Assembly: GCA_030537895.1 (NCBI GenBank)
Contig: JAUNVA010000003.1
Coordinates: 45,605 to 109,604, forward strand
From: Bowdeniella nasicola
GTDB taxonomy: Bacteria > Actinomycetota > Actinomycetes > Actinomycetales > Actinomycetaceae
Length of the DNA stretch: 64,000 nucleotides
Reading direction: 5' to 3'
Shown here one piece after another: positions 16,726 to 25,884 of the stretch. Made by a program: the position numbers and the translations under genes. Position 1 is the stretch's first letter. Each line of letters starts with the position of its first letter. A model generated the notes under the pieces. The model saw nothing but the letters and a program-made list of their open reading frames with translations, did no database searches and was not told the origin of the DNA.

Positions 16726-17589
16726 CTACAGATCGTCGAAAAGCGTCGGGTGTTCGAGGCCGGAGTCCGTTCCGGGATCCCGTGAGAGGTCGGCTTCGAG
16801 CGCGGCCGAGAACTCATCGGTGCTCTCGCCCTCCGCTGTGCTCGTTGCGGGTGCTGCCTCCCGCGCGAAATCCGGCGCCTCATCTCGGGTGCGTGCTTCA
16901 TCGGTGATAGTGCCCGAGTCCTCCGCCCGATCTGAAGGATCGGGCGGCACTGTGGCACTCCACTCCTCCTCTTGCACGTCTTCGGGGAAGAGATCGGCGT
17001 CATCGAAATCCCCGGCATCGTACATTGCGGCATAGACCTCCGTGTGGGAGCGCACCCGGTATTCCGCTTCCTCCTGCGGACTCATCACCGGATCGTCGTA
17101 CCCGGACTCGGCGCGCTCAGCCGCATTGTCCCACCCGCTCTCTTGGGCGAGGAGGCCGGGTTTCATCGCGGCGACGGTATCCAACACACCGTTGATGAAC
17201 GAGGGCGAGCGGGCGGTTGACAGCGCTTTCGCGAGCCGGACGGCCTGATCGATCACGACGCCGGCTTCGGCGTCCTCCGCATACAGGAGCTCCCACACCG
17301 CCCCCCGCAGGATCGCACGATCCACAGCTGGCAGGCGATCGATAGCCCAGTCGTGTGCGTAGGTGGAGATGGCGTAGTCGATGTGCGCGAGGTGGTCCGC
17401 GACTCCCGTCACGATCTCCCGGGAGAACGTAGGCAGGGGTGTTTGTCGCGCGTGCTCGCTCACGCGGCGCTCCGTGAGGGCACGAAGCGCCGACGGCGTC
17501 ACCCGCCCGCGCTGATCCGCTTCAAACAGAATGTCGAGCGCGCGCTGGCGTTCGCGTGTGCGCCGAGTAAATCCCTCCGGTCGACCCAC
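16726..17589 (-). CDS. nusB: Transcription antitermination factor NusB with long acidic tail
   Basis: Residues 1 to about 150 form a complete NusB domain (RQRALDILFEADQR, LPAVDRAILRGAVWELLY, SPSFINGVLDTVA), which binds boxA RNA with NusE during rRNA transcription. The protein then continues for about 135 residues of Asp/Glu/Ser/Pro-rich, probably disordered sequence, making it 287 residues against the usual 130-170. GTG start 5 bases after efp. The tail has no recognisable domain. A frameshift fusion is unlikely because the tail has no separate start and keeps gene-like codon use. Confidence 0.9.
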   Translation of the reverse strand: MGRPEGFTRRTRERQRALDILFEADQRGRVTPSALRALTERRVSEHARQTPLPTFSREIVTGVADHLAHIDYAISTYAHDWAIDRLPAVDRAILRGAVWELLYAEDAEAGVVIDQAVRLAKALSTARSPSFINGVLDTVAAMKPGLLAQESGWDNAAERAESGYDDPVMSPQEEAEYRVRSHTEVYAAMYDAGDFDDADLFPEDVQEEEWSATVPPDPSDRAEDSGTITDEARTRDEAPDFAREAAPATSTAEGESTDEFSAALEADLSRDPGTDSGLEHPTLFDDL

Positions 17590-17594
17590 GGCGA

Positions 17595-18158
17595 TCAGTC
17601 GGTGACGCGCGAGATGTACTCGCCCGTTCGGGTGTCAACCTTGACCTTCGTGCCCTGTTCCAAGAAGAGCGGCACCTGGATCTCGTAGCCCGTCTCAAGC
17701 GTGGCCGGCTTGGTGCCCGCACTCGAGCGATCACCCTGCAGGCCCGGTTCGGTGTAGGTGACCTCGAGAACGACCGAGGGCGGTAGTTCGATGTAGAGCA
17801 CTTGGCCCTCATGCATCGCAATGATCGCGGACTGCCCCTCCAGCATGTAATGCGCTGCATCGCCGACGACGTCCTTCATTACCATGACCTGTTCGAAGGT
17901 CTGGTCGTCCATGAAGACGAAATCCTCGCCGTCCTTGTACAGGTACTGCATGTCGCGCTTGTCGACGTTCGCCGTCTCGACCTTGACTCCGGCGTTGAAG
18001 GTCTTATCCACCGTCTTTCCAGACAGGACGTTCTTGAGTTTGGTGCGCACGAAGGCCGGCCCCTTGCCGGGTTTCACGTGCAGGAACTCCACCACGGTCC
18101 ACAACTGGTTCTCCAGCTTCAGGACCATGCCGTTCTTCAAGTCGTTGGTCGTCGCCAC
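17595..18158 (-). CDS. efp: Translation elongation factor P
   Basis: Relieves ribosome stalling at polyproline stretches. The 187-residue three-domain protein carries the tip loop KPGKGPAF with Lys32. The loop matches the actinobacterial form that is thought to work without lysine modification, and no epmA/epmB-like gene is nearby. GTG start with GAGGAG upstream. It is followed directly by nusB. Confidence 0.96.
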   Translation of the reverse strand: MATTNDLKNGMVLKLENQLWTVVEFLHVKPGKGPAFVRTKLKNVLSGKTVDKTFNAGVKVETANVDKRDMQYLYKDGEDFVFMDDQTFEQVMVMKDVVGDAAHYMLEGQSAIIAMHEGQVLYIELPPSVVLEVTYTEPGLQGDRSSAGTKPATLETGYEIQVPLFLEQGTKVKVDTRTGEYISRVTD

Positions 18159-18222
18159 GTTCTCCTCGTTTCCTTCGCATTGACACCGGTGGGGCCGCGC
18201 ACAGTCGGCCCGGACACAGCCT

Positions 18223-18268
18223 AGCGCCTCGGTGCGGACCGGCTCTGATCTCGCCGCACCGAGGCGCT
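18223..18268 (-). terminator. Terminator-like hairpin after the SatD-like gene
   Basis: A perfect 15-bp inverted repeat (arms AGCGCCTCGGTGCGG and CCGCACCGAGGCGCT, 16-base loop) begins 10 bases after the SatD-like stop. A T-run is absent. It lies between the aro segment and efp. A TAGGCT hexamer overlapping its downstream edge could serve as a -10 for efp. Confidence 0.65.
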
Positions 18269-18278
18269 CACGGATGTA

Positions 18279-18869
18279 TTAACGCGTGGGAGGCTGCGCG
18301 GCCTGGTCAAGCAGACACAGCAGCAGCGGCTCCACATTGTGCGTCTCGCGGTAGCCAGCGGCACGCAGGCGTTGGGACACCGCTTGCTCCGTCACGTTCA
18401 ACGTGCGAGCAGCCTGCTTCTGATTGAGGCCCGAGCGCACGAGATTAGATACTTCCCAGCCCGCCTCGGACCGGCGGGCGAGAGCGAAGAACAGCAGCTG
18501 CGCCAGGCCGGTGGCCCATGCCGCCGACTCTGCGGCACGACCGCGGACGACGACCGGCATATCGCCGGAACGCGAACGCGCCCTACGCAGAGCTCGTACA
18601 GCGTAGTCCTCCACGCCATAGCGAGGGTTGCCTTCCCCAGAGTCAGCACCGACGCCGACACAGACGCCTTCGCGTCGGGAGGCCTCCCCGATCAGCGTGA
18701 TGATGGGCGCCGGTCGGTCAAAGCGTAGGAGCGTGTCACCCGCGTCATTTTGAGAGCTCGACACGGCATCAGCGCGGACTGCTTCTACCACGTTGGACAA
18801 ATCTTCGGCGCTAGCTGGGCGCCGGGTACACAGAGCAACCGTAAACACGCCATTAATCTTACAACACAT
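18279..18869 (-). CDS. SatD-like helix-turn-helix protein
   Basis: A 196-residue soluble protein. The first 130 residues have a weakly conserved domain with ITLIGEAS, GVCVGVGADSG and YGVEDYAVRALRRAR, reminiscent of SatD-family proteins. A C-terminal HTH follows (GLNQKQAARTLNVTEQAVSQRLRAAG), resembling sigma-70 region 4. I infer nucleic-acid binding; the role of the family is unknown. The ATG at 18867-18869 has GAGGG touching it, so the true start may be the GTG at 18848. Base composition is lower in GC than its neighbours. It stands where aroB/aroQ/pepQ usually sit. Confidence 0.6.
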   Translation of the reverse strand: MCCKINGVFTVALCTRRPASAEDLSNVVEAVRADAVSSSQNDAGDTLLRFDRPAPIITLIGEASRREGVCVGVGADSGEGNPRYGVEDYAVRALRRARSRSGDMPVVVRGRAAESAAWATGLAQLLFFALARRSEAGWEVSNLVRSGLNQKQAARTLNVTEQAVSQRLRAAGYRETHNVEPLLLCLLDQAAQPPTR

Positions 18870-18914
18870 CCCTCAAGATTCGCATAGCGAGAGTGGCCAG
18901 TTAGGTGAACTTAA

Positions 18915-19445
18915 CTATCTGAATCCAGTACATATGTTGGAGAGTCTCTCGTGAATATGAGAGACGAGGCTGTTCACATCGTGGTCCCCCACCTCAACGA
19001 TGAGGTCCGCATGCTCGGCATACAACGGCCGTCTTTCGTGTAATAATGCACCAAATAGCGCACGTGGAGCGACTAGTCCGACGGGTCGCGGGGCGTTCAG
19101 GCCGGTGCGCGGAAAAGCGACCGCGAGACTGACGTCCAAAAAGACTGAAATGGGAGCACATTGCTTTTGTTGTGGAAGTTTTAATCCCGTCACTCCGGAG
19201 GGCAGAGCTAACACAAAGGATTCTGTGCGACGGGTACAAAACCGTTCAAGAGTCACTAACTGAAACTCCAGGGCCGCATCGTCGCCCCACTCCAGCACCA
19301 TGTCGCTAATCGGCAGTCCTGCCTCCCGTGCACACAGCTCCTCGCCGTCGAACGACGCCCATCCGAGGCGTTCAGCTAGAGCGGCACCCACCGTAGTCTT
19401 GCCGCTGCCGGGCGGGCCGACGAGCAGGATTGCGCAGACCGTCAT
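18915..19445 (-). CDS. aroK: Shikimate kinase-like protein, key residues missing
   Basis: A 176-residue P-loop protein whose ATG overlaps the aroC stop (ATGA). The Walker A GPPGSGKT (residues 10-17) is intact, and [21 protein letters not shown] matches actinobacterial AroK. However the shikimate-binding DxD reads DGE (33-35), the FR arginine is Gln62, and the GGG loop is LPSG (81-84). The last third is AT-richer than its surroundings. It may have lost or changed activity. The long open frame upstream of 19445 is inside aroC. Confidence 0.75.
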   Translation of the reverse strand: MTVCAILLVGPPGSGKTTVGAALAERLGWASFDGEELCAREAGLPISDMVLEWGDDAALEFQLVTLERFCTRRTESFVLALPSGVTGLKLPQQKQCAPISVFLDVSLAVAFPRTGLNAPRPVGLVAPRALFGALLHERRPLYAEHADLIVEVGDHDVNSLVSHIHERLSNICTGFR

Positions 19446-20635
19446 GAGGGGTCGTCCGCTACCACCGCGCGCAGAGTCGCCGGCAACGCCTGAAGATATG
19501 AAGCGAGGTTGCGGCGCGCCTCCTGGACGGAGTCCCCGCCGGTCTTTTCCAGTAGGCATTCGGCGAGTGTCAGGGCCACCATTGCCTGTGCAACGACGGC
19601 CGCGGGAGCGACGGCGCACGTATCGGAACGCTGATTGATCGCCACATCCTTAGCCCCCGTGGCGATGTTCACGGTGGACAGTGCCCTCGGCACCGAGGAA
19701 ATGGGCTTGAGCGCACCTCGCACGACGATCGGAGAGCCGTTCGACATTCCCCCCTCGATTCCACCGGCGAAATTTGTCAGGCGCTCACTCGGCGTCATCT
19801 CATCGTGACACGCTGAGCCACGCGAGCGTGCCTGGGTGAAACCGTCGCCAATCTCCACGCCCTTGATGGCCTGGATCGACATGAGTGCCGCGGCGAGCTT
19901 GGCGTCCAGGCGGCGTGTGGCTTCCACATGCGACCCCAGCCCCACGGGCACGTGGTAGGCAATGACCTCCACAATGCCACCGAGGGTGTCGCCCTCCCGT
20001 TGAGCGCGATTGATCTCTTCCACCATCGCGGCGTCGGTCTCGGGGTCGAGGCACCGCACGGAGGTTGCATCGAGCGCCGGGGTGTCGGTCGGTCCCGGAC
20101 GTACCCCCTCGGGAGGCAGGGCCACCTGACCGCATTCGATCACGTGCGAGACAATCCGAATCCCCGCGATCTGTTCACAGATATGTTCGGCGAGCGTGCC
20201 CACCACGACGCGAGCCGCCGTCTCGCGAGCCGAGGCCCGCTCGAGGATCGGCCGGCAGTCAGTATGCCCGTATTTCGCCATACCCGCGAAGTCCGCGTGC
20301 CCAGGGCGAGGCCGCTCGAGCGGAGCACCGCGCCCCGTGGTCGGCAGCTCATCGACCGGATCGGCCGCCATCACGGTGCGCCATTTCGGCCACTCCGAGT
20401 TGCCGATCCGCACGGCGAGCGGGCTGCCCAGCGTGCGACCGTGGCGCAGTCCCCCGATGATTTCAAGCTCATCACGTTCGAAGGACATGCGCGCGCCGCG
20501 GCCGTGCCCGAGGCGCCGCCTTGCGAGAGCCTCGCGCAAATCATCAGTGGTGAGCGCGACTCCCGCAGGAACTCCTTGGGCGAGGGCGACGAGTGCTGGG
20601 CCGTGGGACTCTCCGGCGGTAGACCAGGTGAACAT
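19442..20635 (-). CDS. aroC: Chorismate synthase
   Basis: Converts EPSP to chorismate using reduced FMN. The 397-residue product starts [18 protein letters not shown] and has [24 protein letters not shown], the [11 protein letters not shown] signature and [12 protein letters not shown]. The frame is open to 20743, but this start matches the family exactly. It follows the prepilin peptidase and precedes aroK. Confidence 0.96.
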   Translation of the reverse strand: MFTWSTAGESHGPALVALAQGVPAGVALTTDDLREALARRRLGHGRGARMSFERDELEIIGGLRHGRTLGSPLAVRIGNSEWPKWRTVMAADPVDELPTTGRGAPLERPRPGHADFAGMAKYGHTDCRPILERASARETAARVVVGTLAEHICEQIAGIRIVSHVIECGQVALPPEGVRPGPTDTPALDATSVRCLDPETDAAMVEEINRAQREGDTLGGIVEVIAYHVPVGLGSHVEATRRLDAKLAAALMSIQAIKGVEIGDGFTQARSRGSACHDEMTPSERLTNFAGGIEGGMSNGSPIVVRGALKPISSVPRALSTVNIATGAKDVAINQRSDTCAVAPAAVVAQAMVALTLAECLLEKTGGDSVQEARRNLASYLQALPATLRAVVADDPS

Positions 20636-20648
20636 GGGGTTCAGTCTC

Positions 20649-21314
20649 TCACCAACTGAAGGGGGACGCGGACATGTTCCAGAAGATGGCAAGTGCCATC
20701 CCCGCGAAAAGAAACGGACCAAACGGGATCGCCGTGCGCGCATTCACACGCCTGGCCGCGTAGGCGATAAGGACGAAAATCCCGGCCATCCAAAAGGCGT
20801 TGAAGATAGCCCAGACGGCGCTGACGGGAGACCACCAACCCGCGAGCATCGTCGTCGTGACGGCGAATTTCGCGTCCCCCATCCCGATCCCCGACGGCGT
20901 GACCAGGGCCGCCACGAAGAACACTCCACCGGCGAGCAAACCGGAAAAGAGGGCGACCGAGATACGGCGCGGTTCGCCGAGAATGAGCGAGAGGACAATC
21001 AGACTCACCGCCGCGGCCGGGATAAGCGGGTAGGTAAGCCGGTTCGGCAGCCGGTGTTCGACGATGTCGACGGCGACCGCCCAGCCAGCCAGGGCCCCGA
21101 AGACGCCAAAGACGATGATGGCAAGGATCTGCTCGAGGCTGGAGAAGTGGTGACCGGTCGACGCGGCGAGTGCGGCCCCGCCGCCCAGCACTACACCCAC
21201 CAGCGCTCCCAGGCCCTGCACACTGCGAGAGGTGGTCAGGGCGACCGGCACCTCGAGCGGGCCGACCGGCGCGGGCTCCGGGCCTTCGATGGGCGACTCC
21301 CCTCGATCAGTCAT
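20649..21314 (-). CDS. Type IV prepilin peptidase (A24 family)
   Basis: A 221-residue multi-membrane-span aspartic protease. The two catalytic aspartates lie in [15 protein letters not shown] and GMGDAKF, the classic D-x6-LPN and GxGD motifs. It would cut and possibly methylate type IV or Tad/Flp prepilins. The cytoplasmic N-terminal cysteine domain is absent, as in short actinobacterial forms. No pilin genes are in the window. It starts 7 bases after mltG. Confidence 0.88.
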   Translation of the reverse strand: MTDRGESPIEGPEPAPVGPLEVPVALTTSRSVQGLGALVGVVLGGGAALAASTGHHFSSLEQILAIIVFGVFGALAGWAVAVDIVEHRLPNRLTYPLIPAAAVSLIVLSLILGEPRRISVALFSGLLAGGVFFVAALVTPSGIGMGDAKFAVTTTMLAGWWSPVSAVWAIFNAFWMAGIFVLIAYAARRVNARTAIPFGPFLFAGMALAIFWNMSASPFSW

Positions 21315-21321
21315 TGTTCGC

Positions 21322-22494
21322 TTAGTCCCCCTCCGAGGATTCGGCGTCCTCGCTCGAGCCTGTGCCGCTCTCCTCGGGGTGGGCGGCTCGCCAGTCGCGC
21401 AGCTTTTGGATGTTCTCCTTGTGCTGTTCGAAATCGCCCGTGAAGAGCGTTTCACCGGTGTCGAGGTTGATCGTCACCAAGTAGAGCCAGTCCCCCTCGG
21501 GTGGGGCGAGCACCGCCTCAATCGCGGCGCGACTCGGCGCCCCAATTGGTGTCGGCGGTAGCCCCTTGTGGATGTAGGTGTTGTAGGGCGTGTCGGTCTG
21601 GACTTCCTCCTGGGTGGGCACGCCGCCGCGCTTACCGAGCCCGTACAGCACAGTGGAGTCCATCTCGAGGCGCCCCACCGTGGGCCCGTTCGTGCTCGCC
21701 ATGCGGTTCTCGATGACTCGGGCGACCTCGCCGTAGTATTGCGCCGGGGCCTCACGTTCGACGATCGAAGCCTTGGTGAGGACCTCCTGCCAACGATCTT
21801 TCGGCACCCCGATATCGTCGAGCTCGTTGATGGTTTCACTCACCATCTGGCGCAGAGCGTCCGTGGCGCTCGTGTCCGGCGCGAAGTTGTAGGTCTTCGG
21901 CGCGAACCACCCCTCCGGCTGACCACCAGCTTGGTCGGGCAAACCGATCGCGGCGGCGTTCTTCGCGGCCGCGCGCACCTCCTCCAGTGGAATATCCATC
22001 CTCGAGGCGAGGCGCTCGTAGACCTGTTCTGCGTGGAATCCCTCCGGCACGGTGACGGCCGAGTCGGCGCGGTTGACGGGGTCGAGTAGCGCGTTCACCG
22101 CTTCAGCTGCGCTCATCTTCGTGCGCAGCGTGTAGCTACCTGGCTGAATGCGCTCCGCTCGCTCATTTTGGGAGAAGCTCTGGACAAAGGGCTCAATGGT
22201 CAGGATCACGTCGGCGTCCTTGAGTACCTGGGCCATGTCGGCACCGCTGGCACCTTCGGGAATCGTCACGGTGACCTGTTCGCCGGTGCCACCCGGCGGA
22301 TAGTCCGTGGGCTCAGACCCCACCCCGGCGAGCCATGAGCGCACCAACGGCGTCACGACGGCGACCGCAGTCGCGAGCACGAGCAGGGAGACGAGGACGG
22401 CGAAGAGGGAGCGTCGCCGACGTTTGCGCTGCCGCTGGCGGAGGGCCTGGCGGCGACGCGAACGCTCGGGCAACTGCGTGGTGTCAGCTGGCAC
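21322..22494 (-). CDS. mltG: Endolytic murein transglycosylase MltG
   Basis: A 390-residue YceG-family protein that cuts nascent glycan strands in the cell wall. A basic cytoplasmic N-terminus (RRRQALRQRQRKRRRR) and one membrane helix (about 29-52) precede a LysM-like region and the catalytic domain with ASIVEREAP, where the Glu is catalytic. It follows ruvX by 13 bases, the conserved alaS-ruvX-mltG order. Confidence 0.94.
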   Translation of the reverse strand: MPADTTQLPERSRRRQALRQRQRKRRRRSLFAVLVSLLVLATAVAVVTPLVRSWLAGVGSEPTDYPPGGTGEQVTVTIPEGASGADMAQVLKDADVILTIEPFVQSFSQNERAERIQPGSYTLRTKMSAAEAVNALLDPVNRADSAVTVPEGFHAEQVYERLASRMDIPLEEVRAAAKNAAAIGLPDQAGGQPEGWFAPKTYNFAPDTSATDALRQMVSETINELDDIGVPKDRWQEVLTKASIVEREAPAQYYGEVARVIENRMASTNGPTVGRLEMDSTVLYGLGKRGGVPTQEEVQTDTPYNTYIHKGLPPTPIGAPSRAAIEAVLAPPEGDWLYLVTINLDTGETLFTGDFEQHKENIQKLRDWRAAHPEESGTGSSEDAESSEGD

Positions 22495-22507
22495 GATGGA
22501 TGATCCT

Positions 22508-22957
22508 TCAGTTCACCGGGAGCCCCACCGGTTCTCCGGTGCGACGCTCGGTATCTAAAACGTGATCTAACAACACTACCGCCGATGCTTGATCGACGAC
22601 TGATCGGTGTGTGCGGCCCGCCCGTCCAGCCTCATGCAGAGCGGCGTGGGCTTGGACGGTGGTGAGACGTTCGTCAACGAGGAAGACGGGCCGCCCGCTC
22701 ATGGCGCGCAGACGCCGGGCAAAACGCCGCGCCATATGCGCCGCGCGACCTTCCTGCCCCGACATGAGCAGCGGTAACCCGACGTAGATGTCGGCCGCTT
22801 CCCACTCCTCGATGAGGTCGAGGATCCGATCGAGGTGGGAGTCGTAACGATCCACCCGTACGGTTTCGACAGGCAGGGCAAGCACCCGTCCGCCATCACA
22901 GCGCGCGACCCCGATGCGTGCGGCCCCTACGTCGATGGCGAGTGAGACGCGGCTCAC
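22508..22957 (-). CDS. ruvX: Holliday junction resolvase-like protein RuvX/YqgF
   Basis: A 149-residue RNase H-fold nuclease. The acidic site residues appear in LAIDVGAARIGVA, VGLPLLMSGQEG and VDERLTT, with a late Asp in VDQASAVVLLD. YqgF is implicated in 16S rRNA 5'-end processing. It overlaps the alaS stop by 4 bases. Confidence 0.92.
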   Translation of the reverse strand: MSRVSLAIDVGAARIGVARCDGGRVLALPVETVRVDRYDSHLDRILDLIEEWEAADIYVGLPLLMSGQEGRAAHMARRFARRLRAMSGRPVFLVDERLTTVQAHAALHEAGRAGRTHRSVVDQASAVVLLDHVLDTERRTGEPVGLPVN

Positions 22958-25638
22958 GAATGCTCCGCGATCGTGTCCCGCAGTGCCGCGAGGGCCGCAC
23001 CGATGGCACTCATATCTTGGCCGCCGCCCTGAGCCAGGTCGGGGCGTCCTCCCCCACCGCCTCCGAGTCGCGTGGCAGCAACCTTCACGAGGGCGCCCGC
23101 GGCAAGCTCTCGCTGTCCGTCCAGGTTTGCGGTTCCCACGACAACCATGGGCTTGCCCGACACCTCAGCAATCAGAGCGACAACGACTGGCCGCTCCCCG
23201 CTCAGGCGGTCACGCACGTTCACGACCAAGGAACGCAAATCATCGGTGGAGCCGATCTGCCCGACCGATTCGAGGACGGCGCGCACGGAGCCGATATCGC
23301 TGGCTCCGGCCGCGAGGTCTCCCGCCTTCGCGAGAGCTTGAGCGTTGCGCAGCTGAGCAACCTCCTTCTCGGCGCGCTTCACGCGCTCGAGCAGGGCACT
23401 GATGCGCTCGGGGACCTCCTCGGTACGGCCCCCAACCATCGCGTTTACCTGGTTCACAATGAGCCGTTCCTTCGCCTGCTGGGCGTAGGCACCCGCGCCG
23501 ACCAGGGCCTCGATGCGGCGCACGCCCGACCCGATCGAGGATTCACCGAGCACGGCGATCCGGCCGATATTGCCGGTCAGCGGCACGTGGGTACCGCCAC
23601 ACAGTTCCTTGGACCAATCCCCGCCGATGGACACGACGCGCACGCGATCGCCGTACTTCTCGCCGAACAGCGCCATGGCACCGGCTTCACGAGCCTCATC
23701 GAGGCCCATGACCTCATCGGTGACCTCCAGATTCTCCTGCAGGCGCTCGTTCACGCGCTGCTCGATCTCGCCCATGACGGAGGCCGGGACTGCCGAACCG
23801 TGCTGGAAGTCGAAGCGCAGGCGCGACGGTGAGTTCTCCGAACCGGCCTGCGTGGCCTGCTCCCCGACAAACTCGTGCAGCGCCTTGTGCACCATGTGGG
23901 TCGCGGTATGGGCCTGGGAGATCTGTTGGCGGCGCGTCACGTCGATCTCCGCGACGGCCTCCTCCCCCACGTGGATGTCACCTTCGATCAGCGTCCCGCG
24001 ATGCACGCGGACTCCGGCCACGGGCTGCTGAACATCGTGGACCTCGACGATGCCGCCGCCGGCCAGACGGATCACACCGTGGTCGGCGAGCTGGCCGCCC
24101 GCTTCAGCGTAGAAGGGGGTCTGATCCAAGATGACGTCCACCTCGGCCGGCGCACTGGCCACGGGTGCGGCCGCGCCCTCGGTGAGCAGCGCGGCGACCG
24201 TCGCCGTCGTAGAGGTTTCGGAATACCCCAGGAAGACGACGTCGTGACCGAGACTCTCGCGCGCTTCCCGATAGGCCTGTGCGTCGACGTGACCGGTCTT
24301 CTTCGCGCGTGCGTCTCGACGCGCACGCTCCTTCTGCTCGGCCATGAGGGAGCGGAATGCCTCCTCGTCCACGTTGACGCCCTGCTCACGGGCCATCTCG
24401 AGCGTGAGGTCAATCGGGAAGCCGTAGGTGTCATGCAGCTGGAAGGCTTCCGCACCCGAGACCGTGTGCGAGGCATCCCGCTTTGCACGCTGCACGGCGG
24501 TGTCGAGGATCGTGGTGCCGGCGCCGAGAGTGCGAGCGAACGCCTCTTCCTCGGCGTAGATGGTCTGGCTGATCCGTTCGAAGTCGGTCTCCAGGTTCGG
24601 GTAGGAGCCCTTCATCGCATCCCGCGAGATCGGCAACAGCTCGGGCATCGTCGCGTCCTGGATACCGAGCAGTCGCATCGAGCGCACGGCGCGGCGGATG
24701 ATCCGGCGCAGCACGTAGCCTCGTCCGTCGTTGGCTGGACGTACCCCGTCACCCACGAGCATGAGGGCGGAGCGTACGTGGTCGGCGACAACGCGCATCC
24801 GCACATCATCGTCTTCGCGTCCGGCACCATAGGTGCGGCCGGTGATGTCCTGCGTGTGCGCGATGACGGGCCAGACCTCGTCAATCTCGTACATGTTGGA
24901 CTTGTCCTGGAGCAGGAATGCGAGGCGTTCCAGGCCTGCGCCCGTATCGATCGCCTTATGATCGAGTTCCTTAATGAGCGGGTAGTCCGCGCCCGTGCCC
25001 TCCCCACGCAAGTACTGATCGAAGACGAGGTTCCACACCTCCAGGTATCGGTCGCCGCCCGGGTCGACAGTGCCGCCAACGGCCTCGGGCCCAAACTCGG
25101 GGCCCCGATCGTAGTGGATCTCAGCGCACGGGCCCGCGGGGCCCGGCTGGCCCGTATCCCAGAAGATCTCCGGGCGCGTCAATTTGACGATGCGGCGATC
25201 ATCCAGGCCGATGATGCGGTGCCAGACGTCGTAGGCCTCGTCATCGTGTTCCCACAGCGTCACCCAAATCCGTTCTCCATCGAGACCGTAGCCGCCGTCG
25301 GAAATCGGCGTGGTGAGCAGCTCCCACGCCATCGTGGAGGCACCCTCCTTGAAGTAGTCACCGAAGGAGAAGTTGCCGTTCATCTGGAAGAACGTGCCGT
25401 GCCGAGTGGTCTTCCCCACGTTATCGATGTCGTTGGTGCGGACGCACTTTTGGACCGAGGCCACCCGCGGCCAGGGCGCCTCCTCGGTACCCACGATGTA
25501 GGGGATGAACGGCACCATGCCGGCAACTGTAAACAGGAGAGAGGGGTCCGGGGAGACTAGCGGAACGGAATCGGCGATGTGGTGGTCTTTTGAGGCGAAG
25601 AAGCTCAGCCAGCGCGAACGGATATCAGTGGTGCGCAT
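22954..25638 (-). CDS. alaS: Alanyl-tRNA synthetase
   Basis: Charges tRNA-Ala. The 894-residue product contains the class II catalytic domain (VASVQKCVRTNDIDNVGKT, FFQMNGNFSFGDYFK), the editing domain with zinc ligands HTATHMVH and CGGTH, and the C-terminal DHHA1/C-Ala region ending near GGGRPDLAQGGG. It is the second reading frame of a transcript that begins with a 24-codon ORF at 25776. Confidence 0.98.
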   Translation of the reverse strand: MRTTDIRSRWLSFFASKDHHIADSVPLVSPDPSLLFTVAGMVPFIPYIVGTEEAPWPRVASVQKCVRTNDIDNVGKTTRHGTFFQMNGNFSFGDYFKEGASTMAWELLTTPISDGGYGLDGERIWVTLWEHDDEAYDVWHRIIGLDDRRIVKLTRPEIFWDTGQPGPAGPCAEIHYDRGPEFGPEAVGGTVDPGGDRYLEVWNLVFDQYLRGEGTGADYPLIKELDHKAIDTGAGLERLAFLLQDKSNMYEIDEVWPVIAHTQDITGRTYGAGREDDDVRMRVVADHVRSALMLVGDGVRPANDGRGYVLRRIIRRAVRSMRLLGIQDATMPELLPISRDAMKGSYPNLETDFERISQTIYAEEEAFARTLGAGTTILDTAVQRAKRDASHTVSGAEAFQLHDTYGFPIDLTLEMAREQGVNVDEEAFRSLMAEQKERARRDARAKKTGHVDAQAYREARESLGHDVVFLGYSETSTTATVAALLTEGAAAPVASAPAEVDVILDQTPFYAEAGGQLADHGVIRLAGGGIVEVHDVQQPVAGVRVHRGTLIEGDIHVGEEAVAEIDVTRRQQISQAHTATHMVHKALHEFVGEQATQAGSENSPSRLRFDFQHGSAVPASVMGEIEQRVNERLQENLEVTDEVMGLDEAREAGAMALFGEKYGDRVRVVSIGGDWSKELCGGTHVPLTGNIGRIAVLGESSIGSGVRRIEALVGAGAYAQQAKERLIVNQVNAMVGGRTEEVPERISALLERVKRAEKEVAQLRNAQALAKAGDLAAGASDIGSVRAVLESVGQIGSTDDLRSLVVNVRDRLSGERPVVVALIAEVSGKPMVVVGTANLDGQRELAAGALVKVAATRLGGGGGGRPDLAQGGGQDMSAIGAALAALRDTIAEHS

Positions 25639-25701
25639 TGCGGATATCTCACAATCAATCGAAACGGATACGGAAGGAGCGCGGCGGCTGTCCGGGGCGG
25701 C

Positions 25702-25776
25702 CTAGTGGGCGGCGGGCAGCGACGGCAGGCGGGTACCGGGTGCGGCGCCCCGGCTCAGGACCGTGCCGTGAGCCAT
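25702..25776 (-). CDS. 24-codon small ORF leading the alaS transcript
   Basis: An ATG (25774-25776) follows a near-perfect ribosome site, GAGGAGGAG, 3 bases before. The frame encodes MAHGTVLSRGAAP and ends LPSLPAAH before TAG (25702-25704). It stands after the rpsD terminator and a plausible promoter, and 63 bases before the alaS start, whose own ribosome site is weak. Five of 24 residues are Ala, so it could be a leader peptide; a stable small protein is also possible. I recognise no family. Confidence 0.5.
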   Translation of the reverse strand: MAHGTVLSRGAAPGTRLPSLPAAH

Positions 25777-25809
25777 ATCTCCTCCTCGGGTATGTCCGTC
25801 GTTGGGGCC

Positions 25810-25815
25810 AGAGTA
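25810..25815 (-). promoter_or_regulatory. Putative -10 of the small ORF-alaS promoter
   Basis: TACTCT on the minus strand, with TTTTGG 16 bases further upstream as a weak -35. It lies between the rpsD terminator and the small ORF and would give a leader of about 27 bases before the small ORF. Confidence 0.4.
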
Positions 25816-25844
25816 GCAGAGCGTGCGGTGGCCAAAAGGACGCA

Positions 25845-25874
25845 GTGAACCCCGGGCCGCAGCCCGGGGTTCAC
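25845..25874 (-). terminator. Intrinsic terminator of rpsD
   Basis: A perfect 13-bp inverted repeat (GTGAACCCCGGGC with GCCCGGGGTTCAC, 4-base loop) starts 10 bases after the rpsD stop. It is followed on the minus strand by TGCGTCCTTTTGG, a short T-run. Confidence 0.85.
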
Positions 25875-25884
25875 GCTGTGGCGA

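Noticed and set aside
23875-25560. 561-codon open frame antisense to alaS
   Set aside because: Shadow of the alaS codon pattern; no family signature.
25639-25800. T-box riboswitch before alaS
   Set aside because: No T-box sequence, specifier loop or antiterminator was visible. T-boxes for alaS are not expected in this group; the small ORF explains the space better.
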